Origin: Micromonospora echinospora
GTDB taxonomy: Bacteria > Actinomycetota > Actinomycetes > Mycobacteriales > Micromonosporaceae
Assembly (NCBI RefSeq): GCF_900091495.1
Contig: NZ_LT607413.1
Span: forward strand, 3,983,001-4,047,000
DNA length: 64,000 nucleotides
Direction of reading: 5' to 3'
Every line of letters starts with the position of its first letter. Positions within the stretch are counted from its first letter, which is position 1. The notes below the pieces were generated by a model, which saw nothing but the letters and a program-made list of their open reading frames with translations, was not told the origin of the DNA and ran no database searches. Shown here in pieces: positions 12,750 through 20,499 of this stretch. The position numbers and the translations under genes were made by a program.

Positions 12750-15494
12750 ATGCGGAGAAGTGTCGCCGGCGCGGCCGCGTCCGTGCTGGCAGCCGCGACG
12801 GCCGTGCTGGCCGTCCAGGTCACCGTCGCCCCCTCCGGTTCGGCCGCCGCCGCGGCGGCCGAACCCTACTCCTGGAAGAACGTCCGGATCGACGGGGGCG
12901 GCTTCGTCCCCGGCATCGTCTTCAACCCCACCGAGAAGAACCTGATCTACGCCCGGACCGACATCGGCGGGGCGTACCGCTGGGAACAGTCCACCCAGTC
13001 GTGGACACCGCTGTTGGACTGGGTCGGCAACGACAAATGGGGCTGGAACGGCGTGGTCAGCCTGGCCACCGACCCGGTGCAGACCAACCGGGTCTACGCG
13101 GCGGTCGGCATGTACACCAACGACTGGGACCCGAACAACGGGGCGATCCTGCGGTCGACCGACAAGGGAGCCACCTGGCAGGCCACCGAGTTGCCGTTCA
13201 AGAACGGCGGCAACATGCCCGGCCGGGGCATGGGGGAGCGGCTCGCCGTCGACCCGAACCGCAACAGCATCGTCTACTACGCCGCCGAGGGCGGCAACGG
13301 GCTCTGGCGCAGCACCGACCACGGGGCCACCTGGGCGAAGGTGGCCAACTTTCCGAACGTCGGCAACTACGTCGCCGACCCCAACGACTCCAGCGGCTAC
13401 CAGAGCCAGAACCAGGGCCTGACCTGGGTCAGCTTCGACAAGAGCACCGGTACGGCCGGCAACCCGACGCAGACCGTCTACGTCGGCGTGGCGGACAAGC
13501 AGAACCCGGTCTACCGGAGCACCAACGGCGGGACCACCTGGGAGCGGATCCCCGGCCAGCCCACCGGGTACCTCGCCCACAAGGGGGTGGTCGACCACGT
13601 CGGCGGCCACCTCTACATCGCCACCAGCGACACCGGCGGCCCGTACGACGGGGCCAAGGGGGACGTCTGGAAGTTCACCCGGGCCACCGGCGCGTGGACG
13701 CAGATCAGCCCGATCCCGTCGAGCAGCACCGACGCGTACTTCGGCTACAGCGGCCTGACCATCGACCGGCAGAAGCCGAACACGCTGATGGTGGCGACGC
13801 AGATCTCCTGGTGGCCGGACGCGATCTTCTGGCGCAGCACCGACGGCGGCGCGACCTGGAGCCGGATCTGGGACTGGAGCAGCTACCCGAACCGCACCAA
13901 GAAGTACACCATGGACATCAGCTCGGTGCCCTGGCTGGACTTCGGCGCGAACCCGTCCCCGCCCGAGGAGGCCCCGAAGCTGGGCTGGATGAACGAGTCG
14001 GTGGAGATCGACCCGCACGACTCCAACCGCTTCCTGTACGGCACCGGCGCGACCATCTACGGCAGCACCGAGCTGACGAAGTGGGACACCGGCGGCACGT
14101 TCACCATCAAACCGATGGTCCGGGGGCTGGAGGAGACCAGCGTCCTCGACCTGGTCAGCCCGCCGAGCGGCGCGCCACTGGTCAGCGCCCTCGGTGACGT
14201 CGGCGGGTTCCGGCACGACGACCTGACCGCCGTACCGGGGAAAATGTTCACCCAGCCGGTCTTCACCAGCAGCACCAGCCTCGACTTCGCCGAGACGAAA
14301 CCGGCGGTCATGGTACGGGCCGGCAACTTCACCGACGCCGACCGTCCGGGCGACAGCCACGTCGCCTTCTCCACCGACGGCGGCGCGAACTGGTTCCAGG
14401 GCAGCGAGCCGGGCGGGATCAACAGCGGCGGGACGGTCGCCGCCGCCGCCGACGGCAGCCGGTTCGTCTGGGCCCCGGGCGACGCCGGGCAGCAGGTCGT
14501 CCACTCGGTCGGCTTCGGGAACTCGTGGACCGCCTCCACCGGCCTTCCGGCGAACGCGGTCGTCGAGTCCGACCGGGTGAACCCGCAGAAGTTCTACGGC
14601 TTCAAGGCCGGCACGTTCTACGTCAGCGGCAACGGCGGCGCGAGCTTCACCGCCTCGGCCGCGACCGGGCTGCCCGCCACCGGGAACGTGAAGTTCAAGG
14701 CGCTGCCCGGCCGGGAGGGGGATATCTGGCTGGCCGGCGAGGGCGGACTGTGGCGCTCCACCGACTCCGGTGCGACCTTCACCAAACTGGCCAGGGTCAG
14801 CACGGCCGGCAACGTCGGCTTCGGCAAGGCCGCTCCCGGGCGGACCTATCCGGCGCTGTACCTGTTCGGCACCGTCGAGGGGCAGCACGGCGTGTTCCGC
14901 TCCGACGACACCGGCGCGACCTGGGTGCGGATCAACGACGACCGGCACCAGTACGGCAACGCGGGCGAGGCCCTGACCGGTGACCCGCGCGTGTACGGCC
15001 GGGTCTACCTCGGCACCAACGGTCGGGGCATCCTGGTCGCCGACCGGCTGGGCACCGACCCGACCACCCCGCCACCCACCAGCACCCCGCCGCCGACGAC
15101 GCCTCCGCCCACGACCCCGCCGCCGACGACGCCTCCCCCCACCACGCCTCCCCCCACCACGCCTCCGCCGACCACCCCGCCGCCGGGCACCGGCTGCGCG
15201 GCGACGTACCGGGTGACCGGCTCCTGGCAGGGCGGCTTCCAGGGCGAGGTGACCGTCCGCAACGCCGGCACCACGTCGATCTCCGGCTGGACGGTGGGCT
15301 GGACGTTCCCGAACGGTCAACAGATCAGCCAGATCTGGGGCGGCCAGCACACCCAGAACGGCTCCTCGGTCTCCGTCCGGGACGCCGGCTACAACGGCGC
15401 GCTCGGTGCCGGAGCCAGCACCGGATTCGGCTTCCTCGCGAGTTGGACGGGGACGAACGGGGTGCCCGCGACACTCACCTGCGTCGCCCGCTGA
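12750..15494 (+). CDS. secreted GH74 xyloglucanase with C-terminal CBM2
   Basis: A 914-residue endo-acting xyloglucan hydrolase. An N-terminal signal peptide (MRRSVAGAAASVLAAATAVL, cleavage near AAAAAE) is followed by two seven-bladed beta-propellers with repeated sialidase/BNR-like motifs (RSTDGGATWSRIW, RSDDTGATWVRIN). The probable catalytic aspartates lie in RTDIGGAYRW (about residue 71) and LGDVGGFRHDD (about 488), the GH74 hallmarks. A PTTPPP linker (about residues 770-812) joins a family 2 carbohydrate-binding module beginning CAATYRVTGSWQGGFQ and ending TLTCVAR, with its terminal disulfide cysteines. ATG 12750 follows GAGAGG; the 9 codons upstream in frame lack signal-peptide character. 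It degrades plant cell-wall xyloglucan outside the cell. Confidence 0.95.
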   Translation: MRRSVAGAAASVLAAATAVLAVQVTVAPSGSAAAAAAEPYSWKNVRIDGGGFVPGIVFNPTEKNLIYARTDIGGAYRWEQSTQSWTPLLDWVGNDKWGWNGVVSLATDPVQTNRVYAAVGMYTNDWDPNNGAILRSTDKGATWQATELPFKNGGNMPGRGMGERLAVDPNRNSIVYYAAEGGNGLWRSTDHGATWAKVANFPNVGNYVADPNDSSGYQSQNQGLTWVSFDKSTGTAGNPTQTVYVGVADKQNPVYRSTNGGTTWERIPGQPTGYLAHKGVVDHVGGHLYIATSDTGGPYDGAKGDVWKFTRATGAWTQISPIPSSSTDAYFGYSGLTIDRQKPNTLMVATQISWWPDAIFWRSTDGGATWSRIWDWSSYPNRTKKYTMDISSVPWLDFGANPSPPEEAPKLGWMNESVEIDPHDSNRFLYGTGATIYGSTELTKWDTGGTFTIKPMVRGLEETSVLDLVSPPSGAPLVSALGDVGGFRHDDLTAVPGKMFTQPVFTSSTSLDFAETKPAVMVRAGNFTDADRPGDSHVAFSTDGGANWFQGSEPGGINSGGTVAAAADGSRFVWAPGDAGQQVVHSVGFGNSWTASTGLPANAVVESDRVNPQKFYGFKAGTFYVSGNGGASFTASAATGLPATGNVKFKALPGREGDIWLAGEGGLWRSTDSGATFTKLARVSTAGNVGFGKAAPGRTYPALYLFGTVEGQHGVFRSDDTGATWVRINDDRHQYGNAGEALTGDPRVYGRVYLGTNGRGILVADRLGTDPTTPPPTSTPPPTTPPPTTPPPTTPPPTTPPPTTPPPTTPPPGTGCAATYRVTGSWQGGFQGEVTVRNAGTTSISGWTVGWTFPNGQQISQIWGGQHTQNGSSVSVRDAGYNGALGAGASTGFGFLASWTGTNGVPATLTCVAR

Positions 15495-15563
15495 GCCGAC
15501 CGACGCGACCGGTCCGGCTGAACCTGGAACGACCCGGCCGGTCCGCTCGGTCCGGCCCGACCC

Positions 15564-15593
15564 GGACGGCCCCGGCACGTGCCGGGGCCGTCC
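15564..15593 (+). terminator. terminator of the xyloglucanase gene
   Basis: A perfect 30-bp palindrome (15-nt arms, centre GGCAC/GTGCC), 70 nt after the stop codon. Confidence 0.75.
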
Positions 15594-15640
15594 GCCGTCC
15601 GCCGGTACGATCAAGCGTCGGACCACGGAGGGGTGTGTCG

Positions 15641-16279
15641 ATGAACCAGACCAGGACGGCGTACCTGACCGCGGCCCGCTCGGCGGTGGCCCTGATCGCC
15701 GAACCGGTGGTCGCCCGGCGCTGGGCCGAACCGAGCGCGCTCGACGGGCTCCGGGTGGGTGGGCTCGCGGCGCACCTCGGCGCGCAGATCCTCCGGGTTC
15801 CGACGGTGCTCGACCTGCCCGTCCCGCCGGGGGAGCCGCTCGACCTGCTGACCCACTTCGGCCGGGTGCCGTGGATCCACGCCGGGCCGGACGCGGAGGC
15901 CAATGTGGCCGTCCGGCGGATCGGGGCGACGGCGGCCGAGGCCGGGCCGGACGCGCTGCTGGCACAGGTCACGGCGACCCTGGACGAGGTGGCCCCGGCC
16001 GTGGCCGACGCCCCGGCCGACCGGGTGGTGGCCGTGCCGCCGGGCGGGTGGGGCCTGACCCTCGACGACTACCTGGTCACCCGGCTGCTGGAGATCGCCG
16101 TGCACTCCGACGACCTGGCGGTCAGCGTCGGAATCGACCCGCCCGAACTGCCCGCCGAGGTGATCGACCCGGTGCTCGGCCTGCTCACCCGGCTCGCCGT
16201 CCGGCGACACGGCCAGCCGGCGGTGCTGCGGGCCCTGTCCCGGGCGGAGCGGGCCCCGGCCGACATCACCGCCATCTGA
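15641..16279 (+). CDS. maleylpyruvate isomerase/DinB-fold family protein (mycothiol-dependent type)
   Basis: A 212-residue protein of the four-helix DinB/MDMPI superfamily. His residues in GGLAAHLGAQ and the Glu/His pair in LLEIAVHSDDLAV (about residue 157) match the metal-binding triad of the family. Actinobacterial members include mycothiol-dependent maleylpyruvate isomerase and many of unknown substrate. The C-terminus (LTRLAVRRHGQPAVLRALSRAER) fits the TIGR03083-like subgroup. ATG at 15641 has GGAGGGG 8-9 nt upstream. It stands alone between two hairpin terminators, and nothing nearby suggests aromatic catabolism, so the specific reaction is not assigned. Confidence 0.8.
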   Translation: MNQTRTAYLTAARSAVALIAEPVVARRWAEPSALDGLRVGGLAAHLGAQILRVPTVLDLPVPPGEPLDLLTHFGRVPWIHAGPDAEANVAVRRIGATAAEAGPDALLAQVTATLDEVAPAVADAPADRVVAVPPGGWGLTLDDYLVTRLLEIAVHSDDLAVSVGIDPPELPAEVIDPVLGLLTRLAVRRHGQPAVLRALSRAERAPADITAI

Positions 16280-16295
16280 GTTCGTCGCAACCGCG

Positions 16296-16332
16296 CGAAC
16301 CCCTGGTCACCAGCACGGTGGCCAGGGGTTCG
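16296..16332. terminator. bidirectional hairpin terminator
   Basis: Arms cgaacccctggtcacc and ggtggccaggggttcg (one G-T wobble) around agcac, between convergent genes. Confidence 0.8.
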
Positions 16333-16348
16333 TCGGGTCGGGCCGGGC

Positions 16349-16756
16349 TCAGGTGTCCAGGCTGGCCGGCGAGTTGGGGCGGTCGACGTCGACGAACTCG
16401 ATGTCCTCCGCCTCCCGGTCGCCCCGGGCGGCGACGGCACGTGCCGCCGATCCGGCCGCCCAGCCGATCGCCGCCCCGGCCAGGGCTGCGCCGACGAGCA
16501 GTGCCCAGGGCAGCGCGGGCCGGCGGCCGGCGAGCGCGTCGAAGGCGCGCACGGCCCGGCGACGGGCCTCCTCGGCAGCGGTGCCGACCAGGTCGCCCGC
16601 GTCGTCGGCGAAGGTGAGCCCGTTCCGCCGGGCGGAACGGGCGGTGTCGCGCACGCTGTCACCGGCCGAGTTGACCGCGGACGTCAGGTGTCGCCACGCC
16701 TGGTCCGCGATCCGCTCGGGCCTGCTGCGGCGTTCCAGCAGAGTGGATCCGATCAT
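16349..16756 (-). CDS. small single-helix membrane protein, unknown function
   Basis: A 135-residue protein. A charged amphipathic N-terminal region (SRPERIADQAWRHLTSAVNSAGDSVRDTARSA) suggests helical bundling or a coiled coil. An Arg-rich stretch is followed by one hydrophobic segment (PWALLVGAALAGAAIGWAAG, about residues 83-102) and an acidic tail (DREAEDIEFVDVDRP). This layout is common in small actinobacterial envelope proteins of unknown role. ATG at 16756 has a strong GGAGGTAA 5 nt upstream; the in-frame ATG/GTG further up lacks a site. No family is recognised. Confidence 0.75.
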   Translation of the reverse strand: MIGSTLLERRSRPERIADQAWRHLTSAVNSAGDSVRDTARSARRNGLTFADDAGDLVGTAAEEARRRAVRAFDALAGRRPALPWALLVGAALAGAAIGWAAGSAARAVAARGDREAEDIEFVDVDRPNSPASLDT

Positions 16757-16983
16757 CCTGGTTACCTCCTCGGGGTACCGGCGGTCACGGCGGACCACGG
16801 CGTCGGGCCGGCGCGTCGGCGTCCACCCGTCGGTCAGTCGCCCGTCCGGGTGGACGGCCCGGTCGGGCCAACGCGGGATACCACGTGCCCCGTCCGGCGT
16901 CCGGACAAACCCGTCCGGTGATGTCGATCACCGAGGGTCATCGGTGTCCCCCGGATCCGGGCGGCCGGACAGGGCGCTCCGGA

Positions 16984-17127
16984 TCAGCGCAGCGTCACCA
17001 CCGCGACGCCGCGGGCGAAGTCGTCGTCGTCATCGTCATCGTCGTCGCCTGCCCCGCCGAAGCCGCAGGCCAGCACGAGGGCGAGCAGGGCGCCGACGCC
17101 CGCCAGTCCGAGCAGTCTCTTGATCAT
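16984..17127 (-). CDS. 47-residue poly-aspartate lipoprotein-like peptide
   Basis: A very small gene. The translation starts MIKRLLGLAGVGALLALVLA, followed by CGFGGAG, then nine consecutive Asp residues and FARGVAVVTLR. The N-terminus is a compact signal sequence with a lipobox-like VLAC ending at Cys21, so lipidation and surface display are plausible. ATG at 17127 is preceded by AAGGAG at 6 nt, a near-ideal ribosome-binding site, the main reason to believe the gene. The Asp run comes from alternating gac/gat codons, not a pure trinucleotide repeat, arguing for selection on the peptide. No homolog recognised. Function unknown; an acidic cation-binding surface is one guess. Confidence 0.6.
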   Translation of the reverse strand: MIKRLLGLAGVGALLALVLACGFGGAGDDDDDDDDDFARGVAVVTLR

Positions 17128-17461
17128 CTATGGCTCCTTGGTCGATGCCGGTTCCTCCGGTGGGGCTGATGCTAGGCAGGCCGGTCAATGGCTGGTGGGA
17201 GGTGGACCGTACCGTCCAGGCGCGCCCGGACGGACGGATGCGCACCGCCCCGGAAAGCGACCGCTAACCTGGGTGCTGGTGCGCGGAACCCGGGATCGGG
17301 TGTTCGGGGAGGGAAGGAGCGTCGGAAATGGGCGACTTGTCGCTCCTGATCCGTGAATTGCTCATCCCCGGGGGTGGCGACCGAGGCTGTCGGAGGAATA
17401 CTCTCGGTCGCGGCCCGCGTACTGATGAGGCGCCCGGACACGGGCGAGTGGAGGTGCTCGC
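17128..17461. other. gene-free stretch ahead of the STAS gene
   Basis: No convincing gene in 334 nt. It holds a loose inverted repeat, GCGACCGA at 17377-17384 and TCGGTCGC at 17404-17411, enclosing ggaggaatactc. This could be an operator or leader hairpin for the STAS gene. Confidence 0.4.
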
Positions 17462-17833
17462 GTGAGCCTGTCGATTGTCCAGTCGGTCCTGCCCGGTGGC
17501 GTCCTGGAGATCGCCCCGCGTGGTGAGATCGACGTCGACACCGCGTACGAGGTACGCGAAGCCGTCGTCGAGGTGCTCGCCAAGAGCCGCCCGGCGCGGA
17601 TCGAACTCAACATGAGGTTGGTGACCTTCATCGACTCGGTCGGGATCAGCGCGATGGTCGCCGGCTTCCAGACCGCCGAGGTGAGCGGCGTCAAGCTGGT
17701 CGTCACCGAGCCCAGCCGGTTCGTCCACCGGCAGCTCTGGGTGACCGGCCTGCTCGGCCTCTTCGGCGCGCCGGAGCCGTACTTCGCCGGCGCCACCGCC
17801 GCACCCGAGCCCGAGGTGCTGCCCGGCGCCTGA
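17462..17833 (+). CDS. STAS-domain anti-sigma factor antagonist
   Basis: A 123-residue SpoIIAA/RsbV-like protein. The STAS fold spans roughly residues 4-110, with the phosphorylatable serine in FIDSVG (Ser59), the site where SpoIIAB/RsbW-type kinases act. The core strand EIAPRGEIDVDTA and helix YEVREAVVEVLA are typical. Dephosphorylated, such proteins release a sigma factor from its anti-sigma partner. No kinase, sigma factor or phosphatase lies beside it, so the partner is encoded elsewhere. GTG at 17462 follows GGAGGTGCTCGC. The tail (AAPEPEVLPGA) is short and disordered. Confidence 0.9.
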   Translation: MSLSIVQSVLPGGVLEIAPRGEIDVDTAYEVREAVVEVLAKSRPARIELNMRLVTFIDSVGISAMVAGFQTAEVSGVKLVVTEPSRFVHRQLWVTGLLGLFGAPEPYFAGATAAPEPEVLPGA

Positions 17834-17973
17834 CCGGTGCGCGCCGCCCTCGTCGGGGCGGCTCAGGCGCACGACACGCCGAGCCGGGTGCAGCGCACGC
17901 AGCCACGTGTCGTCGCCGGTTCCTCTTACCGTGGCCCGGGTTCCCCGTGACTGCCCCACGCCGACAAAGCGGA

Positions 17974-18005
17974 CGGCCCGCCACCCCTTCCGGGGTGACG
18001 GGCCG
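17974..18005. terminator. bidirectional hairpin terminator
   Basis: A 14-bp stem, cggcccgccacccc/ggggtgacgggccg (one mismatch), with loop ttcc, between the STAS gene and the convergent hydrolase gene. Confidence 0.8.
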
Positions 18006-18016
18006 CGCCGGGTGAC

Positions 18017-19090
18017 TCAGTAGACCGACAGGTGGACGTGGTTGGTGTGGTCGCTGGACGGGTCGCCGCCCGCTCCGCTGTACGACTTCCACCCGCTGCT
18101 GGGCAGCCAGATCTGCCGGTACCAGATGACGTAGAGGACGCCGAGCCGGCTGGCGTTGTTCTTGAAGTACGCCGCCAGGTTGTCGCCGTACGTCTTGTCG
18201 CCGCCGGTGGCGTCGCCGCCGAAACCGTTCTTCTGCGCGGCGAAGTCGCAGGCCCGGCCCTTGGGGTGCTCTCCGGAGCCGCCGGGGCGGTAGCAGGAGA
18301 CGTACCGGGTGAAGCCGGCGGCCTTGGCCTGGTTGAGCGCGTGCAGCGTACGCGGGGTGATGCAGCCGTCGGCGGGTGTCGGGTCGTTGACGCTGCACGA
18401 CTCGGGCGGCCAGGAGCCGTCGGGGTTGCGCGGCGCCGGCTTCGCCGTGGCGGACCGGGTCGAGTTGCTGCCGCCGCTGGGGGTGCTGGCCGCCGCCTTC
18501 CGGTTGGCGACCACCAGTGCCTGCTCGGCCTGCTGCTTGCGCTTCTCCATCACCGCGACCTGCTTGCGCTGCTCGGTGATCTCCCGGTTCAGCGCCGCCT
18601 TGGCCTGGTTGGCCTGCTCCCGGGTGCTGAGCAGGCCCCGCAGTTCGCGGTCCTCGTTGGCGGCCACCGCGTCCAGCGCGGCGACTCGGTCCATGAAGCT
18701 GTCGGGTGAGTCGCTGGTCAGCAACGCCGAGGCCGGCCCGAGCCGGCCGGTCCGGTACGCCAGCCCGGCGATCACGCCGACCTTCTGGTCGCGGACCGCC
18801 AGGTCCTTCTCGATGGTGGCCAGCTGTTCGTTGATCTTCTGTTGACGGGTGACCGACTTCGCGAGCGCGTCCTTCGCGTCGAGCCACCCCTTGCTGGCCG
18901 CCTCCAGTTGGGCGCGCAGTGCCGGGGTGCCGCCCTCGGGGTCGTCCCCGGGTGCCCTGGCCGTCAGTGGAGGTGCCGCCGCGGCGGGGGCCACGACGGC
19001 CGGCGTGGCCGCGACGCCGAGGGCGACTGTCGCGGCGATCAGTGCCGCCATCCGGGCGGCGGTACGTCGTACGGGTGCCACTACTGGCAT
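18017..19090 (-). CDS. secreted coiled-coil protein with a VanY-like peptidoglycan hydrolase domain
   Basis: A 357-residue exported protein. A signal peptide (AARMAALIAATVALGVAATP, ending AAAAPP) precedes two long coiled-coil segments (about residues 55-105 and 145-190, rich in Glu, Lys, Gln and Ala), as in RipA/CwlO-type envelope enzymes. A Ser/Pro-rich linker follows. The C-terminal domain (from about 230) has GEHPKGRACDFA and SSDHTNHVHLSVY, resembling the HxxxxxxD...HxH zinc ligands of D,D-peptidases such as VanY. It probably trims or remodels cell-wall peptide stems. ATG 19090 is 8 nt from GGAAGG; ATG 19096 is too close to it. Expression is very probably controlled by the c-di-AMP riboswitch just upstream. 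Confidence 0.88.
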   Translation of the reverse strand: MPVVAPVRRTAARMAALIAATVALGVAATPAVVAPAAAAPPLTARAPGDDPEGGTPALRAQLEAASKGWLDAKDALAKSVTRQQKINEQLATIEKDLAVRDQKVGVIAGLAYRTGRLGPASALLTSDSPDSFMDRVAALDAVAANEDRELRGLLSTREQANQAKAALNREITEQRKQVAVMEKRKQQAEQALVVANRKAAASTPSGGSNSTRSATAKPAPRNPDGSWPPESCSVNDPTPADGCITPRTLHALNQAKAAGFTRYVSCYRPGGSGEHPKGRACDFAAQKNGFGGDATGGDKTYGDNLAAYFKNNASRLGVLYVIWYRQIWLPSSGWKSYSGAGGDPSSDHTNHVHLSVY

Positions 19091-19099
19091 GCACATGTC

Positions 19100-19225
19100 C
19101 TTCCGTCAGCCGCCGACCGGGTTAGCTGACGGGTTCGGGACGGAAGATCCCTACCGCTCACGCGGATGCACCCCAAGAACATGGTTCCCCGGCTCGCCGT
19201 CACCGGCGATTAGGCGGCGGTCACC
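19100..19225 (-). promoter_or_regulatory. ydaO/yuaA c-di-AMP riboswitch
   Basis: The minus-strand leader carries the conserved ydaO blocks in order: GAGCCGGGGAACC, GGGGTGCATCC, GTAGGGATCTTCCG, CCCGAACCCGTCAGCTAACC. An outer stem is possible between gccgcc near 19215-19222 and ggcggc near 19106-19112. It ends a few bases before the ribosome-binding site. In actinobacteria this riboswitch commonly precedes cell-wall hydrolase genes and represses them at high c-di-AMP. Boundaries are approximate. Confidence 0.92.
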
Positions 19226-19379
19226 GCAGGCGCCGGAGGGCGCCGCCCGGCGGTGACCGGGTCCGAGACTACCGAAGCCGCTATCCCAGGGGCAGCGTTG
19301 GCCACACCACTCCCGCGAGATGACATCGGCATAACTGGCATAGCGGGACAATACACTTCCAGATTTAAGTCTGTCCTAA

Positions 19380-20294
19380 TTACCACTCGACCCGGCCGCA
19401 GACACCCGGCGATTCGCCGGGTTCGACCTGGAGTGTGGCGTGGTCGATGTGGAAGTCCTCGTGCAACGCGGTCCGTGCGGCGGCGAGCACGCTGCCGACC
19501 TCGACCGCCGGGTCGGTGGTCAGGTGGGCCGAGGCCACCTCCATCCCCGAGGTGAGCGTCCAGAGGTGCAGGTCGTGCACCTCGACCACGCCCGGGACGG
19601 CGCTCAGCCGGTCGCGTACCGCGCTGACCTGGAGGTGCTCCGGCGCGGCCTGGACCAGGATGCGCAGCGCCGCCCGGCCCAGCCGCCAGGTCCGCGGCAG
19701 GATGAAGACCCCGATCGCCACCGCGACCAGAGGGTCGGCCCACCACCAGTCGGTGAGCGCGATGACCACCGCGGCGGTGATCACGCCGACGGAGCCGAGC
19801 AGGTCGGCCACCACCTCCAGGTACGCCCCGCGCAGGTTGATGCTCTCCTTCGCGCCCTCGCGCAGCAGCGCGAAGGCGACCAGGTTCGCCAGCAGGCCGA
19901 GCGTCGCCACCACCAGCATCGGCCCGGTGGTCACCTCCGGCGGGTCGCCGAAGCGGCGGACCGCCTCGACGAGCACGTAGACCGCTACCCCGGAGAGCAG
20001 GACCGCGTTGGCCAGGGCGGCGAGCACCTCCAGCCGGTAGAGGCCGAAGGTGCGCTGCGGATCCCGGCCGGCCCGCCGGGCGGCGGTGATCGCGGCCAGC
20101 GCCATGCCGATGCCGAGCACGTCGGTGAACATGTGGCCGGCGTCGGAGAGCAGGGCCAGCGACCCGGTCCCGAGCGCGGTCACCGCCTCGACCACCATCA
20201 GGGTGGCGAGCAGGCCGAACGCGGCCCAGAGTCGGCCGGTGTGCCGTTGTGCGGCGTGCGCTATCCCGCCGTGGTGGTCATGACCTGCGCCCAC
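19380..20294 (-). CDS. cation diffusion facilitator (CzcD/ZitB-type) metal exporter
   Basis: A 304-residue CDF transporter that exports divalent metal (usually zinc, also cobalt or cadmium) in exchange for protons. A His-containing N-terminus (GAGHDHHGG) precedes six membrane helices (residues about 25-205). Metal-site residues appear in SDAGHMFTD (helix II) and LEVVADLLGSVGV (helix V). The C-terminal cytoplasmic metallochaperone-like domain has VVEVHDLHLWTLTSGM and ends HATLQVEPGE. GTG at 20294 has GGAGG 8 nt upstream; the longer open frame has no family N-terminus. A clear promoter lies about 36 nt upstream of the start. Confidence 0.93.
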   Translation of the reverse strand: MGAGHDHHGGIAHAAQRHTGRLWAAFGLLATLMVVEAVTALGTGSLALLSDAGHMFTDVLGIGMALAAITAARRAGRDPQRTFGLYRLEVLAALANAVLLSGVAVYVLVEAVRRFGDPPEVTTGPMLVVATLGLLANLVAFALLREGAKESINLRGAYLEVVADLLGSVGVITAAVVIALTDWWWADPLVAVAIGVFILPRTWRLGRAALRILVQAAPEHLQVSAVRDRLSAVPGVVEVHDLHLWTLTSGMEVASAHLTTDPAVEVGSVLAAARTALHEDFHIDHATLQVEPGESPGVCGRVEW

Positions 20295-20329
20295 GCCCTC
20301 ACCCTCCGTTCCCCGTTCGGTCCGGACCC

Positions 20330-20358
20330 AATGTATGTTCACATCGCTATGTATGCAA
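20330..20358 (-). promoter_or_regulatory. sigma-70-type promoter of the CDF exporter
   Basis: On the minus strand, TTGCAT (20353-20358), a 17-bp spacer and TACATT (20330-20335). Two direct copies of ATGTATG (20331-20337 and 20349-20355), spaced 18 bp, overlap both hexamers and could bind a metal-responsive repressor (inferred). Confidence 0.65.
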
Positions 20359-20398
20359 GTAACTGCCGGCAAGGCGCCCGGAAATGCGGAAGCAGGCG

Positions 20399-20454
20399 TG
20401 GTAGCAGGGGTCCCTTGTTACTCATTCATGAGTAACAAGGGACCCCTGCTACCA
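20399..20454. repeat. CAGGGGWCCCCTG-family palindrome, copy 3 (perfect 27-bp arms)
   Basis: Perfect inverted repeat, 20399-20425 with 20428-20454, running from tggtagcagggg to cccctgctacca. Here the inner core is tcccttgttactcat and not a second self-palindrome. It lies between the helicase stop and the CDF promoter. Confidence 0.9.
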
Positions 20455-20499
20455 GCGCGACGCCTCGGGAGGCGGCCGGCCGGGGTGGGACAGGGCGGG

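Noticed and set aside
11850..15965. A 1371-codon open frame on the minus strand, antisense to the xyloglucanase.
   Set aside because: It runs through Arg/Pro/Gly/Ala- and Val/Asp-rich sequence with no domain and is the expected antisense shadow of a high-GC gene; GH74 and CBM2 on the plus strand are unmistakable.
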